Counted from the first letter of the stretch, positions 8,601 to 16,958 are shown. The stretch: 64,000 bases of DNA from Longispora fulva (GCF_015751905.1 NZ_JADOUF010000001.1:3038001-3102000); one strand, 5' to 3'. The notes: generated from the sequence alone by a model not told the origin. Numbers and translations are program-made.

Positions 8601-10138
8601 CGACCCATGGAGGAGCCCAGCACCCGGTCGCGGGCCTGGAGCTGGGCGACGAGCTCGTTGACCCTCTGGGCGATGCTCTCCGGGTCGTTGCCGACGCTGA
8701 CCACCGGGCCGGTGGACCCGGCGGCGCGCAGGTGCGGCAACCAGCGGGCCCAGTCCCACTCCGCCGCCCGGGACGGGTCGGTCAGCAGGACCACACGAAG
8801 GTCGCGGGGACTGTGCAGTACCGCGGCCTGGGCGAGCAGCCAGCGGGCCAGGGCCAGGACCGGCTCGTCGGGGCCGGCGAGGCCGATCACGCCGTACTCG
8901 GGCAGTTCCAAGCCGACCGGCACGTCCGGCACCGTCCAGCGCACGGTGCGGTGGTTGTCGTCGCGGGCCGGGTCGTCGACCTCGGTCACGGACGGCAGAT
9001 CCACGGTGCCCAACCGGAGCAGCAGATGGTCGGGGTCGCGGCGGCGGCGCTGCCAGAGTTTGCCGCCGGGACCTGTGGCGACGAGGCCCACGGTGGCCGG
9101 GTCGGGGCCGGTGAGGGAGCGGACCTCGCGTTCGTGCTCGACGTCGTCGCGGACCTGCCGGTGCAGGGTCTCCAGTTTCTCCTGGTAGCGGCGGGCCGCC
9201 TCCTCGTGCTGGCGGCGGTTGGTGCGCCGGCCGACGACCCAGTTGCTGACCGCCATGACCGGGGTGAACAGGATGAACACCAGATAGAAGTACGACCGGA
9301 ACACCCCGACCATGACCAGGCCGAGGATGACCGGGGCGAACAGCATCAGCAGCGGGAACGGCGCCCTCGAGGTGCGGGTCGGCGGGGTGGGCAGCCGGAT
9401 GCGCTCGGCCTCCAGGTGCGGGGCGATCCGGGGCGGCCGGTTGTAGTCACGGCTGAGCCCGTCGGCGGACTCGGTGACAGCCGCGTCGGCCTCCACCGGC
9501 GCGACGACCCGCAACAGCGCGGCCCCGACGGCGACGTCCGTGCCCTCCGGCCACGCGGTGCCTGGCCCGTCCGCGCCCTTCTCCGCAGTGCCGGCGTCCG
9601 CGTCGGGTGGCAGCACGACGGCCGCCCGCACGAGACCTTCCACGCCCGGGTCCAGCTGCCACGACACCGCCCCCGACACGGCCACGGTCACCCACAGGCC
9701 GCGCGCCGGGGTGTCCTCCCCGGTCAGCAGGATCGCACAGCCCGGGTCGGTGCCGACCTCGTGGCTGCCGGCGGTCAGTTGCCACGTGCGGCCGGCGTCA
9801 GGCCCGGACACGAGGTGCAGCTCGGTGAGCACGGGCGCGGGCACCGGCGGCCCCGTGCGCGCCGCCGCGGCAGGTTCAGCCGGGCCGCCGAGGCCGAGGA
9901 CGCTGCCGGCCCGGATCCCGCTGCCGGCGACCGGCCGGCCCGGTTCCAGGGCGGCGCCACCGAGATAGAGGGGCCTTGCCTGGCCGGGACCGAGGTAGGC
10001 CCGCAGTTGGGTGGCCGGTTCCCGTTCCCGGCCGAGGGCGGCGCTGAGTTCGGCGACGGTGCAGCCGAGGGGCACGTCGATGAGGTGGTCGCGGCGGGAA
10101 CCGTCGGTGTGGTCGACGGAGGTGACGGTCAGGTTCAT
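5666..10138 (-). CDS. FHA-EssC/EccC-type T7SS ATPase (FtsK/SpoIIIE family)
   Basis: The protein has 1490 residues. It is the predicted motor of the type VII system, taking WXG100-type substrates through the membrane. The order of parts is: a ubiquitin-like segment at about 1-85, an FHA-like domain at about 105-215 (HLVSGPDAGRTWQLTAGSHE), two adjacent membrane helices near 265-305 (PLLMLFAPVILGLVMVG and YLVFILFTPVMAV), and three FtsK-type domains. Domain 1 has a full Walker A (GTTGSGKSE near 678) and Walker B (LLVIDEF). Domains 2 and 3 have GAPRSGRT (near 1025) and GGASGTGRS (near 1312), with Arg replacing the P-loop Lys. An N-terminal FHA is typical of Firmicutes EssC and its actinobacterial relatives rather than classical mycobacterial EccC. 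The ATG overlaps the stop of the upstream gene by 4 bp (ATGA). Confidence 0.93.
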   Translation of the reverse strand: MNLTVTSVDHTDGSRRDHLIDVPLGCTVAELSAALGREREPATQLRAYLGPGQARPLYLGGAALEPGRPVAGSGIRAGSVLGLGGPAEPAAAARTGPPVPAPVLTELHLVSGPDAGRTWQLTAGSHEVGTDPGCAILLTGEDTPARGLWVTVAVSGAVSWQLDPGVEGLVRAAVVLPPDADAGTAEKGADGPGTAWPEGTDVAVGAALLRVVAPVEADAAVTESADGLSRDYNRPPRIAPHLEAERIRLPTPPTRTSRAPFPLLMLFAPVILGLVMVGVFRSYFYLVFILFTPVMAVSNWVVGRRTNRRQHEEAARRYQEKLETLHRQVRDDVEHEREVRSLTGPDPATVGLVATGPGGKLWQRRRRDPDHLLLRLGTVDLPSVTEVDDPARDDNHRTVRWTVPDVPVGLELPEYGVIGLAGPDEPVLALARWLLAQAAVLHSPRDLRVVLLTDPSRAAEWDWARWLPHLRAAGSTGPVVSVGNDPESIAQRVNELVAQLQARDRVLGSSMGRAMFTDPDILVIADGARHLRDVPGMVQVFADGPRVRIFSVCLDQQERLLPEECAAVVAVAETTLTLRRGGTPELPGIRADLVGAGWCEEVARALAPLRDVSPEHDVGLPSEVRLLDLLDQEPPDAVRLLARWQRQPASTTFLLGTGYDGPLALDLVRDGPHGLVAGTTGSGKSELLQAFIASLAATNRPDELTFVLVDYKGGSAFRECEALPHTLGMVTDLDAHLVGRAMDSLGAELRRRERILADAAVKDLAAYRAKRGAEPDLPRLPRLLLVIDEFATLVREVPDFVPGLISIAQRGRSLGLHLVLATQRPAGSVTPDIKANTNLRIALRVTDAVESQDIIDTSEAVHISPGTPGRALVRYGHRNAVPFQSAWVGAERPAEDADAPVRRLAARSVELSWNRLGRPVDLPAVEIDPGPAGPVAPTDLQALVAAIAEAAGRLDDLAPQPSPWLPALEERVLLAGLPDVARPDGAHPSLPALIPYALEDVPELQQRRVATVDLASFGHLYVIGAPRSGRTQVLRTIAGSAAARAKVDDVHMYAIDAAGGGLAALESLPHCGAVVSRHDMERMDRLLRRLSLELTRRQEACTAAHCADLVELRQLLPPAERPPHLLLFVDGWDALAPVLDEYDHGRLLTDVTRLAREGAAVGLHLIATSERALLGGRLSAHNDHKLLLRQTDRNDYQLVGLMPSKVPANIANGRGWHVLSRTETQVALLDADDSGRAQSEALRRIGKRATAGRRGPFPVAGLPNMVEFTDVYEQVPVDLRRPLWGLLGVGDDDGAPLGVDLATTSAFLIGGASGTGRSNTLACLAVSLLAGGTGLVVLTPRDSPLRGLGQHDRVRLLAEPDPSADDVRAALDALPGPRVVLIDDADLLGQPAADKVLRDVAASGRDRGEALVFAMPLDAVSVALGSWVSSARRARRGLLLSPRATTDGDVIGVRLSTSQVRATVPTGRAYTGGTAGAAMAVQVPRTTLRG

Positions 10139-11484
10139 GGGGCTCCCGCCTCCGCCGCTCCACTGTGGGGCACGGGTTCACGCGCCGCGGAGACCCCCGT
10201 GTCGCCGCCCCCCGGTTCGTCGTCGCCGTCGGCGTCGTCGAATGGCTGCGGTTGTATGCCGCCGTGCCCGGCAGGGCGCGGTCCGATGTCGCTGCCGCCT
10301 CCCGGCGCGGGATCCGGCTCCGGCAGCGCGACAGCGCCTCGTGCGGGGATCCCCACCGGCCCGCGCGCGGGAAAAGGCTTCCGTTCCGTCCTGGGGCGCG
10401 CGGCACGGGGCGGGCGCGCCGGGGATGTCTCATCCGGCGGCGCGAGAGCGGATACCGCCAGCTCGCTGTCCGGCTCGTCGAGGATCACCGGTGGCGCGGC
10501 GGAAACCGGGCCGCCGGGCGGGGCCGCCGGGGGCAGCGTTCCGATGAGGCCTGCGACCACGCGCGGCAGTGCCGACAGGTCGGCCGTGAGGTTCGTGTCC
10601 AGCACCCGGACCCGCCCGACGCGGTCGGCCTCCAGGATCCGGGCGTAGCCGCGAGGCTCCCCCAGCACGAGCAGGAGCGCGCCGCCGGGCCCGGCCGGCG
10701 GTACGGTCTCCAGCGCGCCGGGCAGTCCCGCACAGACCGCGACCGCAGGCGCGCCGGCCGCGGCCCTGACCCGGGCAGCACGCCAGGTGGCATCGACGGC
10801 CTCGCCGGGGAAGAACCGGTGCACCCCGTCGGACACGAGCACCGAGCCGGCTGGGAGCCGTCCGTCGAGCTGGGCGGCCACGGCCTGGACGAGGGCGCGG
10901 GCGGTGCGGGGGTCACCGACGGCCGCCGTGAGCGGGGGCCCGTCGGCGAGGTCGAGCAGGACGAGCAGCCCTTCCCGGTAGCGGTCATCGAGGCCGACGA
11001 CCGCGAGGAGGGCCGTGCCGTCGCCTTCAGGCTCGACGGCCAAGGCCGGCCGGTCGGCCCACCACAGCCGAGGGTCATCCGAGTCGGCGGTCCACGGGCC
11101 GTCAGGCTCGGGCGGGGTGCGGCCGGCGAGGGCGACGCCGACGGTGCCGGAGCCGAGCAGGACCGCGTACGGCCGGCAGTCGGCCCCGGCCGTGCGCGTC
11201 GCCACGGACAGCAGCGCCCGCTCGGCGTCGGGCCAGGCGGTGCCGTCGGCGAGGAGCCTGCCGAGTTGGCGACGTCGGCGCAGGTACTGGACCTGCCGGG
11301 TGACCGGGGCGGCGAAGGCGCGCAGGGTCGCCCGGGTCTCGTGCCGGGCCCGGCGGCGCACGACTGGCCAACCCCCGGCCCGGCGGGCCAGCCGGTGGGC
11401 GAGGACCGCGACGAGCACGAGGAGCCCTGCCAGGCCGAGGAGGGTGCTGATGAGCTGCCGGTGGGCGGCCAGTACCCCCGTCAC
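10135..11484 (-). CDS. Membrane-anchored T7SS-associated protein, unrecognised family
   Basis: The protein has 449 residues from a GTG start that overlaps the sigma-factor stop (GTGA). One strong membrane helix lies at about 11-28 (STLLGLAGLLVLVAVLA), followed by a basic Arg-rich stretch, an alpha/beta cytoplasmic region (about 90-330) and a low-complexity Pro/Ala/Gly-rich tail. Size and N-terminal anchoring recall accessory subunits such as EccE, but no motif proves that. Position between an ECF sigma gene and the EssC-type ATPase, with 4-bp overlaps on both sides, argues that it is a stoichiometric part of, or sensor for, the secretion machine. No catalytic residues could be assigned. Confidence 0.6.
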   Translation of the reverse strand: MTGVLAAHRQLISTLLGLAGLLVLVAVLAHRLARRAGGWPVVRRRARHETRATLRAFAAPVTRQVQYLRRRRQLGRLLADGTAWPDAERALLSVATRTAGADCRPYAVLLGSGTVGVALAGRTPPEPDGPWTADSDDPRLWWADRPALAVEPEGDGTALLAVVGLDDRYREGLLVLLDLADGPPLTAAVGDPRTARALVQAVAAQLDGRLPAGSVLVSDGVHRFFPGEAVDATWRAARVRAAAGAPAVAVCAGLPGALETVPPAGPGGALLLVLGEPRGYARILEADRVGRVRVLDTNLTADLSALPRVVAGLIGTLPPAAPPGGPVSAAPPVILDEPDSELAVSALAPPDETSPARPPRAARPRTERKPFPARGPVGIPARGAVALPEPDPAPGGGSDIGPRPAGHGGIQPQPFDDADGDDEPGGGDTGVSAAREPVPHSGAAEAGAP

Positions 11485-12050
11485 CGCTGGTCGCTCCGGA
11501 GGCGTGGCCGGCAGTGGGCGGGGTCCGCGGGTCGGCGAAGCCGGTAGCCGGTATCGCCGAGGTCAATGGCATGGCGCAGAGCGGCGAGCGCGTTGTGGGT
11601 TCGGGACCGGACCGTGCCTCGGGGGATGCCGAGGGTGGCGGCGACGTCGTCGCCGGCCCGGTCGAGCAGGTGGATGTGCGCGAGGATCTCGCGGTGCGCC
11701 GGCCCGATCCGGCGCAGGCCGCCGACGAGCAGGTGTCGGTCCGCCACGGCCTCGGCCGGGTCACCGTCAGCCGCTCGAAACGCTTCGGGGGCGATGCCGA
11801 CCGGTATGGACCGGTCGCGGCGGCGCAAGTCGACCACGAGGTTGCGAGCGACGCGAAACAGCCACTGCCGGATGGGCCGGGCCTGCCAGTCGAGCTGGTC
11901 CGCGTGCAGCCAGGCCCGCAGCAGGGCCTCCTGGACGATGTCCTCGGCGACGTGACTGTCCGCGGCCAGCAGCGAGGTGACGTAGCGCAGGAGCGGGCCC
12001 CGGGCCGCGACGAGGTCGCCGGTGAGGTTCGCCGGGGTGCGTCCGGGCAC
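11481..12050 (-). CDS. ECF-family RNA polymerase sigma factor
   Basis: The protein has 189 residues from the GTG at 12050, chosen because GGAGGGGGGAC sits directly upstream and it gives a normal ECF length. The frame stays open to 12233, giving a longer, less likely 250-aa form. Region 2 is visible (LLRYVTSLLAADSHVAEDIV, then EALLRAWLHADQ and the RQWLFRVARNLVVDLRRRD core). Region 4 follows (RIGPAHREILAHIHL, then a helix-turn-helix ending in IPRGTVRSRTHNALAALR). No anti-sigma gene adjoins it. Its stop overlaps the GTG of the membrane protein, placing regulator, membrane protein and ATPase in one operon. The obvious candidate targets are the mirrored elements at 4301-4388; this is inference. 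Confidence 0.9.
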   Translation of the reverse strand: MPGRTPANLTGDLVAARGPLLRYVTSLLAADSHVAEDIVQEALLRAWLHADQLDWQARPIRQWLFRVARNLVVDLRRRDRSIPVGIAPEAFRAADGDPAEAVADRHLLVGGLRRIGPAHREILAHIHLLDRAGDDVAATLGIPRGTVRSRTHNALAALRHAIDLGDTGYRLRRPADPAHCRPRLRSDQR

Positions 12051-12343
12051 GTCGTCCCCCCTCCACGTCCAGAGGAGGTCGCCACCGCTGTGCCTGGCGT
12101 CCTCCTTCGATACTCCGCGTGCTGCGCGCGCGGTCTCCGAGAACGTTACCGGCGGGTGCGGTAAGCGCCGGGTGGCGCGAGATGAACACAGAATGTCCAC
12201 TAGGTATCTATTTTCAACCACAAAGGACATCAAGCCTGCGGTCCGATAGGGGATGGGCGGGTGAGCCGGCCGGGGTGCCTGCCCGGCCGGCTCCTAACGC
12301 CTACCGTCGTGGGAGCTGGCTGGGGGCGGCGTGGTGTCGTGCC
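12051..12343. other. Intergenic DNA upstream of the sigma operon, with a perfect hairpin
   Basis: There is no gene here. The stretch 12180-12240 is AT-richer than its surroundings and probably holds the sigma-operon promoter; I could not assign boxes. GAGCCGGCCGGG at 12263-12274 pairs perfectly with 12282-12293 around a 7-nt loop. This is a terminator-like 12-bp stem, perhaps left over from genes once present on the right. Confidence 0.5.
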
Positions 12344-12550
12344 GTCCTCGGCCCCGACCACCCCAACACCCTCACCACCCGCGGCAACCTCGCCGGCAAG
12401 CGAGGAGAGGCCGGAGACCCGGCCGGCGCGGTCACCGCGTTCGAGAACCTCCTTCCCGACCGCGTCCGCGTCCTCGGCCCCGACCACCCGCGCACCATCG
12501 CCACCCGCTACAGCCTCGCCCGATGGAAGGCGCGTGAGGTTCGCCGTTGA
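12344..12550 (+). pseudogene. 3' remnant of a tetratricopeptide-repeat (NB-ARC/TPR-type) gene
   Basis: The remnant encodes two 42-residue TPR units beginning VLGPDHPNTLTTRGNLA and VLGPDHPRTIATRYSLA, joined by the typical GEAGDPAGAVTAFENLLPDR linker, and ends at TGA 12550. The 126-bp period is visible in DNA (GTCCTCGGCCCCGACCACCC at 12344 and 12470). Actinobacterial proteins of this type are several hundred residues long and carry many such units. Here no N-terminal part, start codon or RBS is present, so this is a truncated gene end. It marks a past deletion or recombination between the T7SS block and the NRPS block. Confidence 0.75.
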
Positions 12551-12621
12551 GTGGCCACCCAAGTGGACACGTCGGTGAGGGCAGGAAAGCGAATACCCAT
12601 GATCCGACGCCCCGGATGGCC

Positions 12622-13035
12622 TCACAGACCCCGATCGTGAACCGGCGATGCCGGATTCCCGGTGGTAGCGATCGCTTCGATGGAGATGAGGATCCCGTCG
12701 GGCAGCAGCACGTTGGCCGGCGCGGACCGGGCGGGAGCGGGATCCGACATGTGCCCGGCGTAGATCGCGTTGATGGTCGCGAAATCCGCCGGATCCGTGT
12801 AGAAGATGGTCGTCTTGACCACCGTGGACAACGACGCGCCCGCCGCGGTGAGGATGGCGCCCAGGTTGCGCAGCGCCTGCTCCGTCTGGGCCTCGATCCC
12901 GTCGGCGAGCAGCCCGGTGACCGGGTCGGTGCCGATCGTGCCGGAGCAGAACACCAACCCGTTGGCCACGATCGCCTGGCTGTACGGGCCGATCGCCGGC
13001 GGCGCGGCCCCGGTGGACACTGCGGTCCGGTTCAC
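12622..13035 (-). CDS. RidA (YjgF/YER057c/UK114) family protein
   Basis: The protein has 137 residues. The GTG at 13035 is preferred because it overlaps the methyltransferase stop in a GTGA coupling; the open frame extends upstream to 13188 but would run through the methyltransferase. RidA proteins are small trimeric enzymes that hydrolyse reactive enamines and imines to carbonyl compounds and ammonia. Family features seen are PAIGPYSQAIVANGLVFCSG near the start, a middle segment with NLGAILTAAGAS, and the C-terminal R-SAPANVLLPDGILISIEAI, which holds the Arg usually contacting the substrate carboxylate. Its position at the end of the NRPS block may matter because the pathway is predicted to make an aldehyde or imine. 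It could equally be a housekeeping homologue. Confidence 0.88.
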   Translation of the reverse strand: MNRTAVSTGAAPPAIGPYSQAIVANGLVFCSGTIGTDPVTGLLADGIEAQTEQALRNLGAILTAAGASLSTVVKTTIFYTDPADFATINAIYAGHMSDPAPARSAPANVLLPDGILISIEAIATTGNPASPVHDRGL

Positions 13036-14087
13036 GGTCGGGCCTCGTACACGAGGTTGAACGGCGTGGCGGCGACCCTGCGGAACCGGGTGAACCCGGC
13101 GTCGGCGGCCAGTCGGCGGATCGGTTCCTCGCCGGCCTGGGCGCCGAGTGAGTATCCGCCCTCCTGGGACAGGGCGTTGGGCACGCACAGGAACGTGGAG
13201 AAGGAGTAGTACACCCGGCCGACCGGGTTGAGGTTGTCTGCCACGGAGGCGCCCGCGGCCGGTTCGACGATCATCCAGGTACCGTCGTCGGCCAGCTGGG
13301 AACGGATGTTGACGGCCGCGCCGAGCGGGTCGCCCATGTCGTGCAACGCGTCGAACGTGGTCACCAGGTCATAGGGGCCGCCGGCGAAACTCTGCGCCGG
13401 CGCGACGGTGAAGCGCACCGATGTCGCGAGGCCCAGGTGCTCGGCGCGTTCGCGGGCCTGGTCGACCGAGGCGTCGTGGTAGTCCGATCCGACGAACATC
13501 GACGCCGGGAAGGCACGGGCCATCAGGGTGGTCGACGCGCCGTGACCGCAACCGACGTCGGCGACCCGGGCCCCGGTGCGCAGCTTGTCCTCCACGCCGT
13601 CGAGCGCGGGCAGCCACGAGCTGACCAGGTTGGCGCCGTAGCCGGGGCGGAAGAACCGCTCGCAGCCGGCGAAGACGTCCCCGTCGTGGCGGTGCCAGCC
13701 CACCCCTTCGCCGGTCCGAAACGCCTCGGTGATCTCCGGCTCCGCCTTCAGCGCGCCGAGCGCGAGCTGGAACGCGCCGGGGACGAAGACCGGGCCGTCC
13801 GGGTCGGTGAGCGCGAACGCCTGCTCCTCGGTCAGCCGGTAGGTGCCCGTCGGGGCGTCGTGCTGCACGTAGCCGCCGGCGGCCTGTCCGCGCAGCCACT
13901 CCTCGACGTAGCGCGGCGAGGTGCCGGTTGTCGCCGCCAGCTCGTGGGGTGACTGCGCCCCCGCCGCCAGGGCCTTGTACAGCCCCAGTTTGTCGCCGAT
14001 CACGATGCTCCCGGCGGCCATCGTGGCGCCGAGATCTCCGACGAACGTGTTCAGGAAAGCCATCAGGCGGCCCTCATCCAGTGCCAT
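13032..14087 (-). CDS. Class I SAM-dependent methyltransferase (Rv2258c-like)
   Basis: The protein has 351 residues from an ATG with a strong GAGGAGGATTTCA upstream. The N-terminal ~90 residues form a winged-helix dimerisation-type region (KLGLYKAL, SPRYVEEWLRGQAAGGYV) as in O-methyltransferases. The SAM-binding Rossmann core starts at about 170 with motif I VADVGCGHGAST, then an acidic loop (FVGSDYHDASVDQARERAEH) and DLVTTFDALHDMGDP as the post-motif. Overall it matches the Rv2258c-like family of predicted methyltransferases. It is coupled to the RidA gene (GTGA) and lies downstream of the LAL regulator in the same direction. It could methylate an amino-acid building block or the peptide; the substrate is unknown. 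Confidence 0.85.
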   Translation of the reverse strand: MALDEGRLMAFLNTFVGDLGATMAAGSIVIGDKLGLYKALAAGAQSPHELAATTGTSPRYVEEWLRGQAAGGYVQHDAPTGTYRLTEEQAFALTDPDGPVFVPGAFQLALGALKAEPEITEAFRTGEGVGWHRHDGDVFAGCERFFRPGYGANLVSSWLPALDGVEDKLRTGARVADVGCGHGASTTLMARAFPASMFVGSDYHDASVDQARERAEHLGLATSVRFTVAPAQSFAGGPYDLVTTFDALHDMGDPLGAAVNIRSQLADDGTWMIVEPAAGASVADNLNPVGRVYYSFSTFLCVPNALSQEGGYSLGAQAGEEPIRRLAADAGFTRFRRVAATPFNLVYEARP

Positions 14088-14177
14088 TGAAATCCTCCTC
14101 GGATTCGGTCTGCCCCAGTTCTACGGGCGCACCGGCACCTGCCGCCTCGGTAGTCGCTACCGAGCTGCGGGCTGACG

Positions 14178-16760
14178 CTACCGAAGTTTGAGGAGTCCAA
14201 GATCGGCGGCGCGCTCGGCGGCGGCCTGGCGGGTACGGGCGCCGAGCTTGGTCAGCACCGCTGCGACGTGGCTCTCCACAGTGCGCACGGAGACGACGAG
14301 CAGGCGCGCGATCTCGACGTTGCTCGTCCCCTGGGCCAGTAGCCGCACGACCTCGAGCTGGCGCTCGGTCAGGCCGGCCGGGTTCCCCCGGGTCGAGGCG
14401 GCCGGGCCCCGGGGCACCCGGGTCCCCAGGTCCCGCAGCCGGGCCCGGACCAGTCGGGCGAGCGGCCGCGCACCCAGCGCGTCGAGCACGGCCAGCGCCG
14501 TGAGCTGGTCGTCGGGCTCGGGGCTGGTGGCCAGCGCCATCGCGTACTCGTACCGGCAGCCGGCCGTCCGCCACGCCTCGGCCGCCTCGGCCCACCGGCC
14601 GTCGGCCAGCAGCGCGTACGGGTGCTCCAGGCCCCCTCGTCCGACGGTCCGGCCCGCGCGGCCCAGCCAGTACGCCAGCTCGGCCCGCTCGGCCACGGTG
14701 CCGAACCGGCCCGCCAGTTCGTACGCCTCGGTCAGCTCTTCGAGGGCCGGATCGGCGCCGGGGTCGAGGGTGCCCGCCTCGGCCAGGGCAGCTGCGGCCG
14801 GGGTGACCCACTGGCTCTCGCCCAGCCCGATGCCCATCCGCCAGGCCTCCCGCAACGTTCCCACCGCCGCAGGGTCGCCCCGGCGCAGTTGGGCGCGGCC
14901 GAACACGGTCAGCGCGGCGCAGCGCACCGGCGGAGAGGCGTCGAAGGCGTGCTCGGCGGCTGGTGACACCTCGTCCCAGTCCCCGGTCATGAAGTGCAGC
15001 GACGCCGCGGCCACCTGCAGGTACTGGAAGTACATCAGGAACTCCGACCGCTCGGCGAACTCGACGCCCTCGGGCAACAGGCGGCGGGCGACATCGAGGC
15101 GCAGACGGGCCAGGCTCACCAGGGCCAGGTTCACGTACGCCCGGCACGCGTGCTCGGGCTCGTCGGCGTCGAGCGCGACCCGCAGGCTCTCCTCGAAGGT
15201 GGTCAGCGTTGTCGGGTCACCGAGCACGTCCTGCGCCATGGCCAGGTTGTTCAACGCGTGCGACCGGATCGCCGGGTTGTCCCGGCCGAGCACGATGGCC
15301 CGTTGCGCCAGGTCGGCGGCCTCGGCGGCCCGCCCCGCCAGCGCGTGCAGCTGGGCCTTGCCGCTCAGCGCCATGGCGAGCAGTTGGTCGTCGCCGGCGG
15401 CCTCGAGGACGACGACCGCCTCGTCGGCCGCCGCGTTCGCCTGATCCGGGCTTCCGGCCCACCAGCAGATCCGCGACAGCCAACGCAGGGCGGCGCCCAG
15501 GGCCAGCGGGTCCGTGCCGCGCCACAGCTCGACCGCGCGCCGCTGGGCCGCGACCGTCTCCTCGGAGGGGGCCCCGATGGTGTAGCTCTCGACGGCCAGG
15601 CGTTCCCACAGCTCCGCCTCGTCCGGCGGGTCGAGTACCGGCTGCTGGTCGAGGACCAGTCGCAGGTGCGCCACCGCCTGCCGGTGCGCCCCGGCGTCGG
15701 CCGCTTCCCGGGCCGCGGCGGGACCGTACTCCAGGATGACGTCGCGGGCACCGGCCTGTGCCGCGTGGTGCACCACCCGCGACACCTCGATGCCGGGCCG
15801 GGCCAGCAGGGCGGCGAGCACGCCGCGGTTGGCCGCCTCCCGACGGGCGGCCGGCATCGAGTCCACCACCGCGCGCCGGGTCAGCTCGTGGCGGAAGCCC
15901 ACCCGGCGCGGTGTGACCCGCAGCAGGCCGCGCTGCTCGGCGGGGGCGAGCAGCGCCAGGCTGTCGGGTTCGAGTGCGTCGACGAGCCACCGTTCCACCG
16001 CCGAGGGCACCACGGCGAGACGTTCGAGGACGGCGGCACTCGCCGGGTCGAGCTGCGCCACCCGGGCCGAGACCGCGTCGGCGATCGTCAACGGCACCGC
16101 CGCGGCGTCCCCGCCGGCCAGCAGCTCGGTGACGAAGTAGGGATTGCCGGCGGTCACGGCGAAGACCTCGTCGGCGTCGACGGCGCTGGCCTCGCTCAGC
16201 TGGCGCACCGCGGCCAGGCTGAGCCTGGACAGTCGCAGCCGGCGGACCCGCTCGGCCCGGGAGGCGACGCCCAACAGCTGCCGCAGCGGATGGTCGTCGA
16301 CGAGTTCGTCGTCGCGGTAGGTGAGGACCAGGACCAGCGGCAGCCGCGCGGCCCTGCGGATCAGGTAGCGCAGCACGTCGAGGGTGGCCTCGTCGGCCCA
16401 GTGCACGTCCTCGACCGCCAGGACGGTCGGCTGGCGCTCCCGGTCGAGCTCGGCGCGCAGCGTCTCCAGCACCTCGGCCCGGTCGCCGCGCTCCAGCGCG
16501 CGGGTCAGCGCGGTTCCGACGCTGCCGATGAGGTCACGCAGCGGGCCGAGCACCCTCGGCGTCGCGAGGTCGTCGCAGTACCCCACCAGGAGCCGGCCGG
16601 CCGCCGGCAGAACGGACCGGATGCCGTGGATCAGGCTCGACTTGCCGATCCCGGCCTCGCCGGACACGAGGAGTACCGAGCCGGATCCGGTGCCCGCCTC
16701 GCGCGCGGCGGTGGCCAGCGTGGCCAGTTCGGCCTCGCGTTCCAGGATGGTGGTGTTCAC
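14178..16760 (-). CDS. LAL-type (large ATP-binding LuxR) transcriptional regulator
   Basis: The protein has 860 residues from a GTG start. It is an AAA/STAND ATPase domain with P-loop GEAGIGKSSLIH near residue 34 and Walker B-like LAVEDVHWAD near 117. A long helical TPR-like middle section (about 330-780) follows. The C-terminal LuxR/GerE helix-turn-helix is at about 795-855 (LTERQLEVVRLLAQGTSNVE then SVRTVESHVAAVLTKLGART). LAL proteins of this size are frequent pathway-specific activators of secondary metabolism. Lying next to the NRPS operon and pointing the same way, it is the best candidate regulator; the phased repeats upstream of the MbtH gene are a possible target. That link is inference. 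There is no convincing RBS before the GTG. Confidence 0.92.
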   Translation of the reverse strand: MNTTILEREAELATLATAAREAGTGSGSVLLVSGEAGIGKSSLIHGIRSVLPAAGRLLVGYCDDLATPRVLGPLRDLIGSVGTALTRALERGDRAEVLETLRAELDRERQPTVLAVEDVHWADEATLDVLRYLIRRAARLPLVLVLTYRDDELVDDHPLRQLLGVASRAERVRRLRLSRLSLAAVRQLSEASAVDADEVFAVTAGNPYFVTELLAGGDAAAVPLTIADAVSARVAQLDPASAAVLERLAVVPSAVERWLVDALEPDSLALLAPAEQRGLLRVTPRRVGFRHELTRRAVVDSMPAARREAANRGVLAALLARPGIEVSRVVHHAAQAGARDVILEYGPAAAREAADAGAHRQAVAHLRLVLDQQPVLDPPDEAELWERLAVESYTIGAPSEETVAAQRRAVELWRGTDPLALGAALRWLSRICWWAGSPDQANAAADEAVVVLEAAGDDQLLAMALSGKAQLHALAGRAAEAADLAQRAIVLGRDNPAIRSHALNNLAMAQDVLGDPTTLTTFEESLRVALDADEPEHACRAYVNLALVSLARLRLDVARRLLPEGVEFAERSEFLMYFQYLQVAAASLHFMTGDWDEVSPAAEHAFDASPPVRCAALTVFGRAQLRRGDPAAVGTLREAWRMGIGLGESQWVTPAAAALAEAGTLDPGADPALEELTEAYELAGRFGTVAERAELAYWLGRAGRTVGRGGLEHPYALLADGRWAEAAEAWRTAGCRYEYAMALATSPEPDDQLTALAVLDALGARPLARLVRARLRDLGTRVPRGPAASTRGNPAGLTERQLEVVRLLAQGTSNVEIARLLVVSVRTVESHVAAVLTKLGARTRQAAAERAADLGLLKLR

Positions 16761-16958
16761 TGGAGGATTCTGCCAGAGGCCACCGTCCCCAGTGCACCGT
16801 GCGTGGTCGCCGGGGGAACGCCCCCGGCCGCCATTCGGATCGTCGGACCCTGCCCCGGGAGCCGCCCGTAGCCTGCGCGGCTATCCGTGGACCCGGCGGG
16901 TGTTGACCGTGGAGATTCTGGCCTCCCGCCCCGCCAGCCGGGCTGCCACCATGGACGC

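Noticed and set aside
6086-10648. 1520-codon open frame on the plus strand
   Set aside because: It lies antisense to the EssC-type ATPase and has no domain-like composition; typical of GC-rich DNA.
10135-11484. Call of the membrane-anchored protein as EccE
   Set aside because: Only one membrane helix and position support it; no EccE-specific motif was visible, so the name was withheld.
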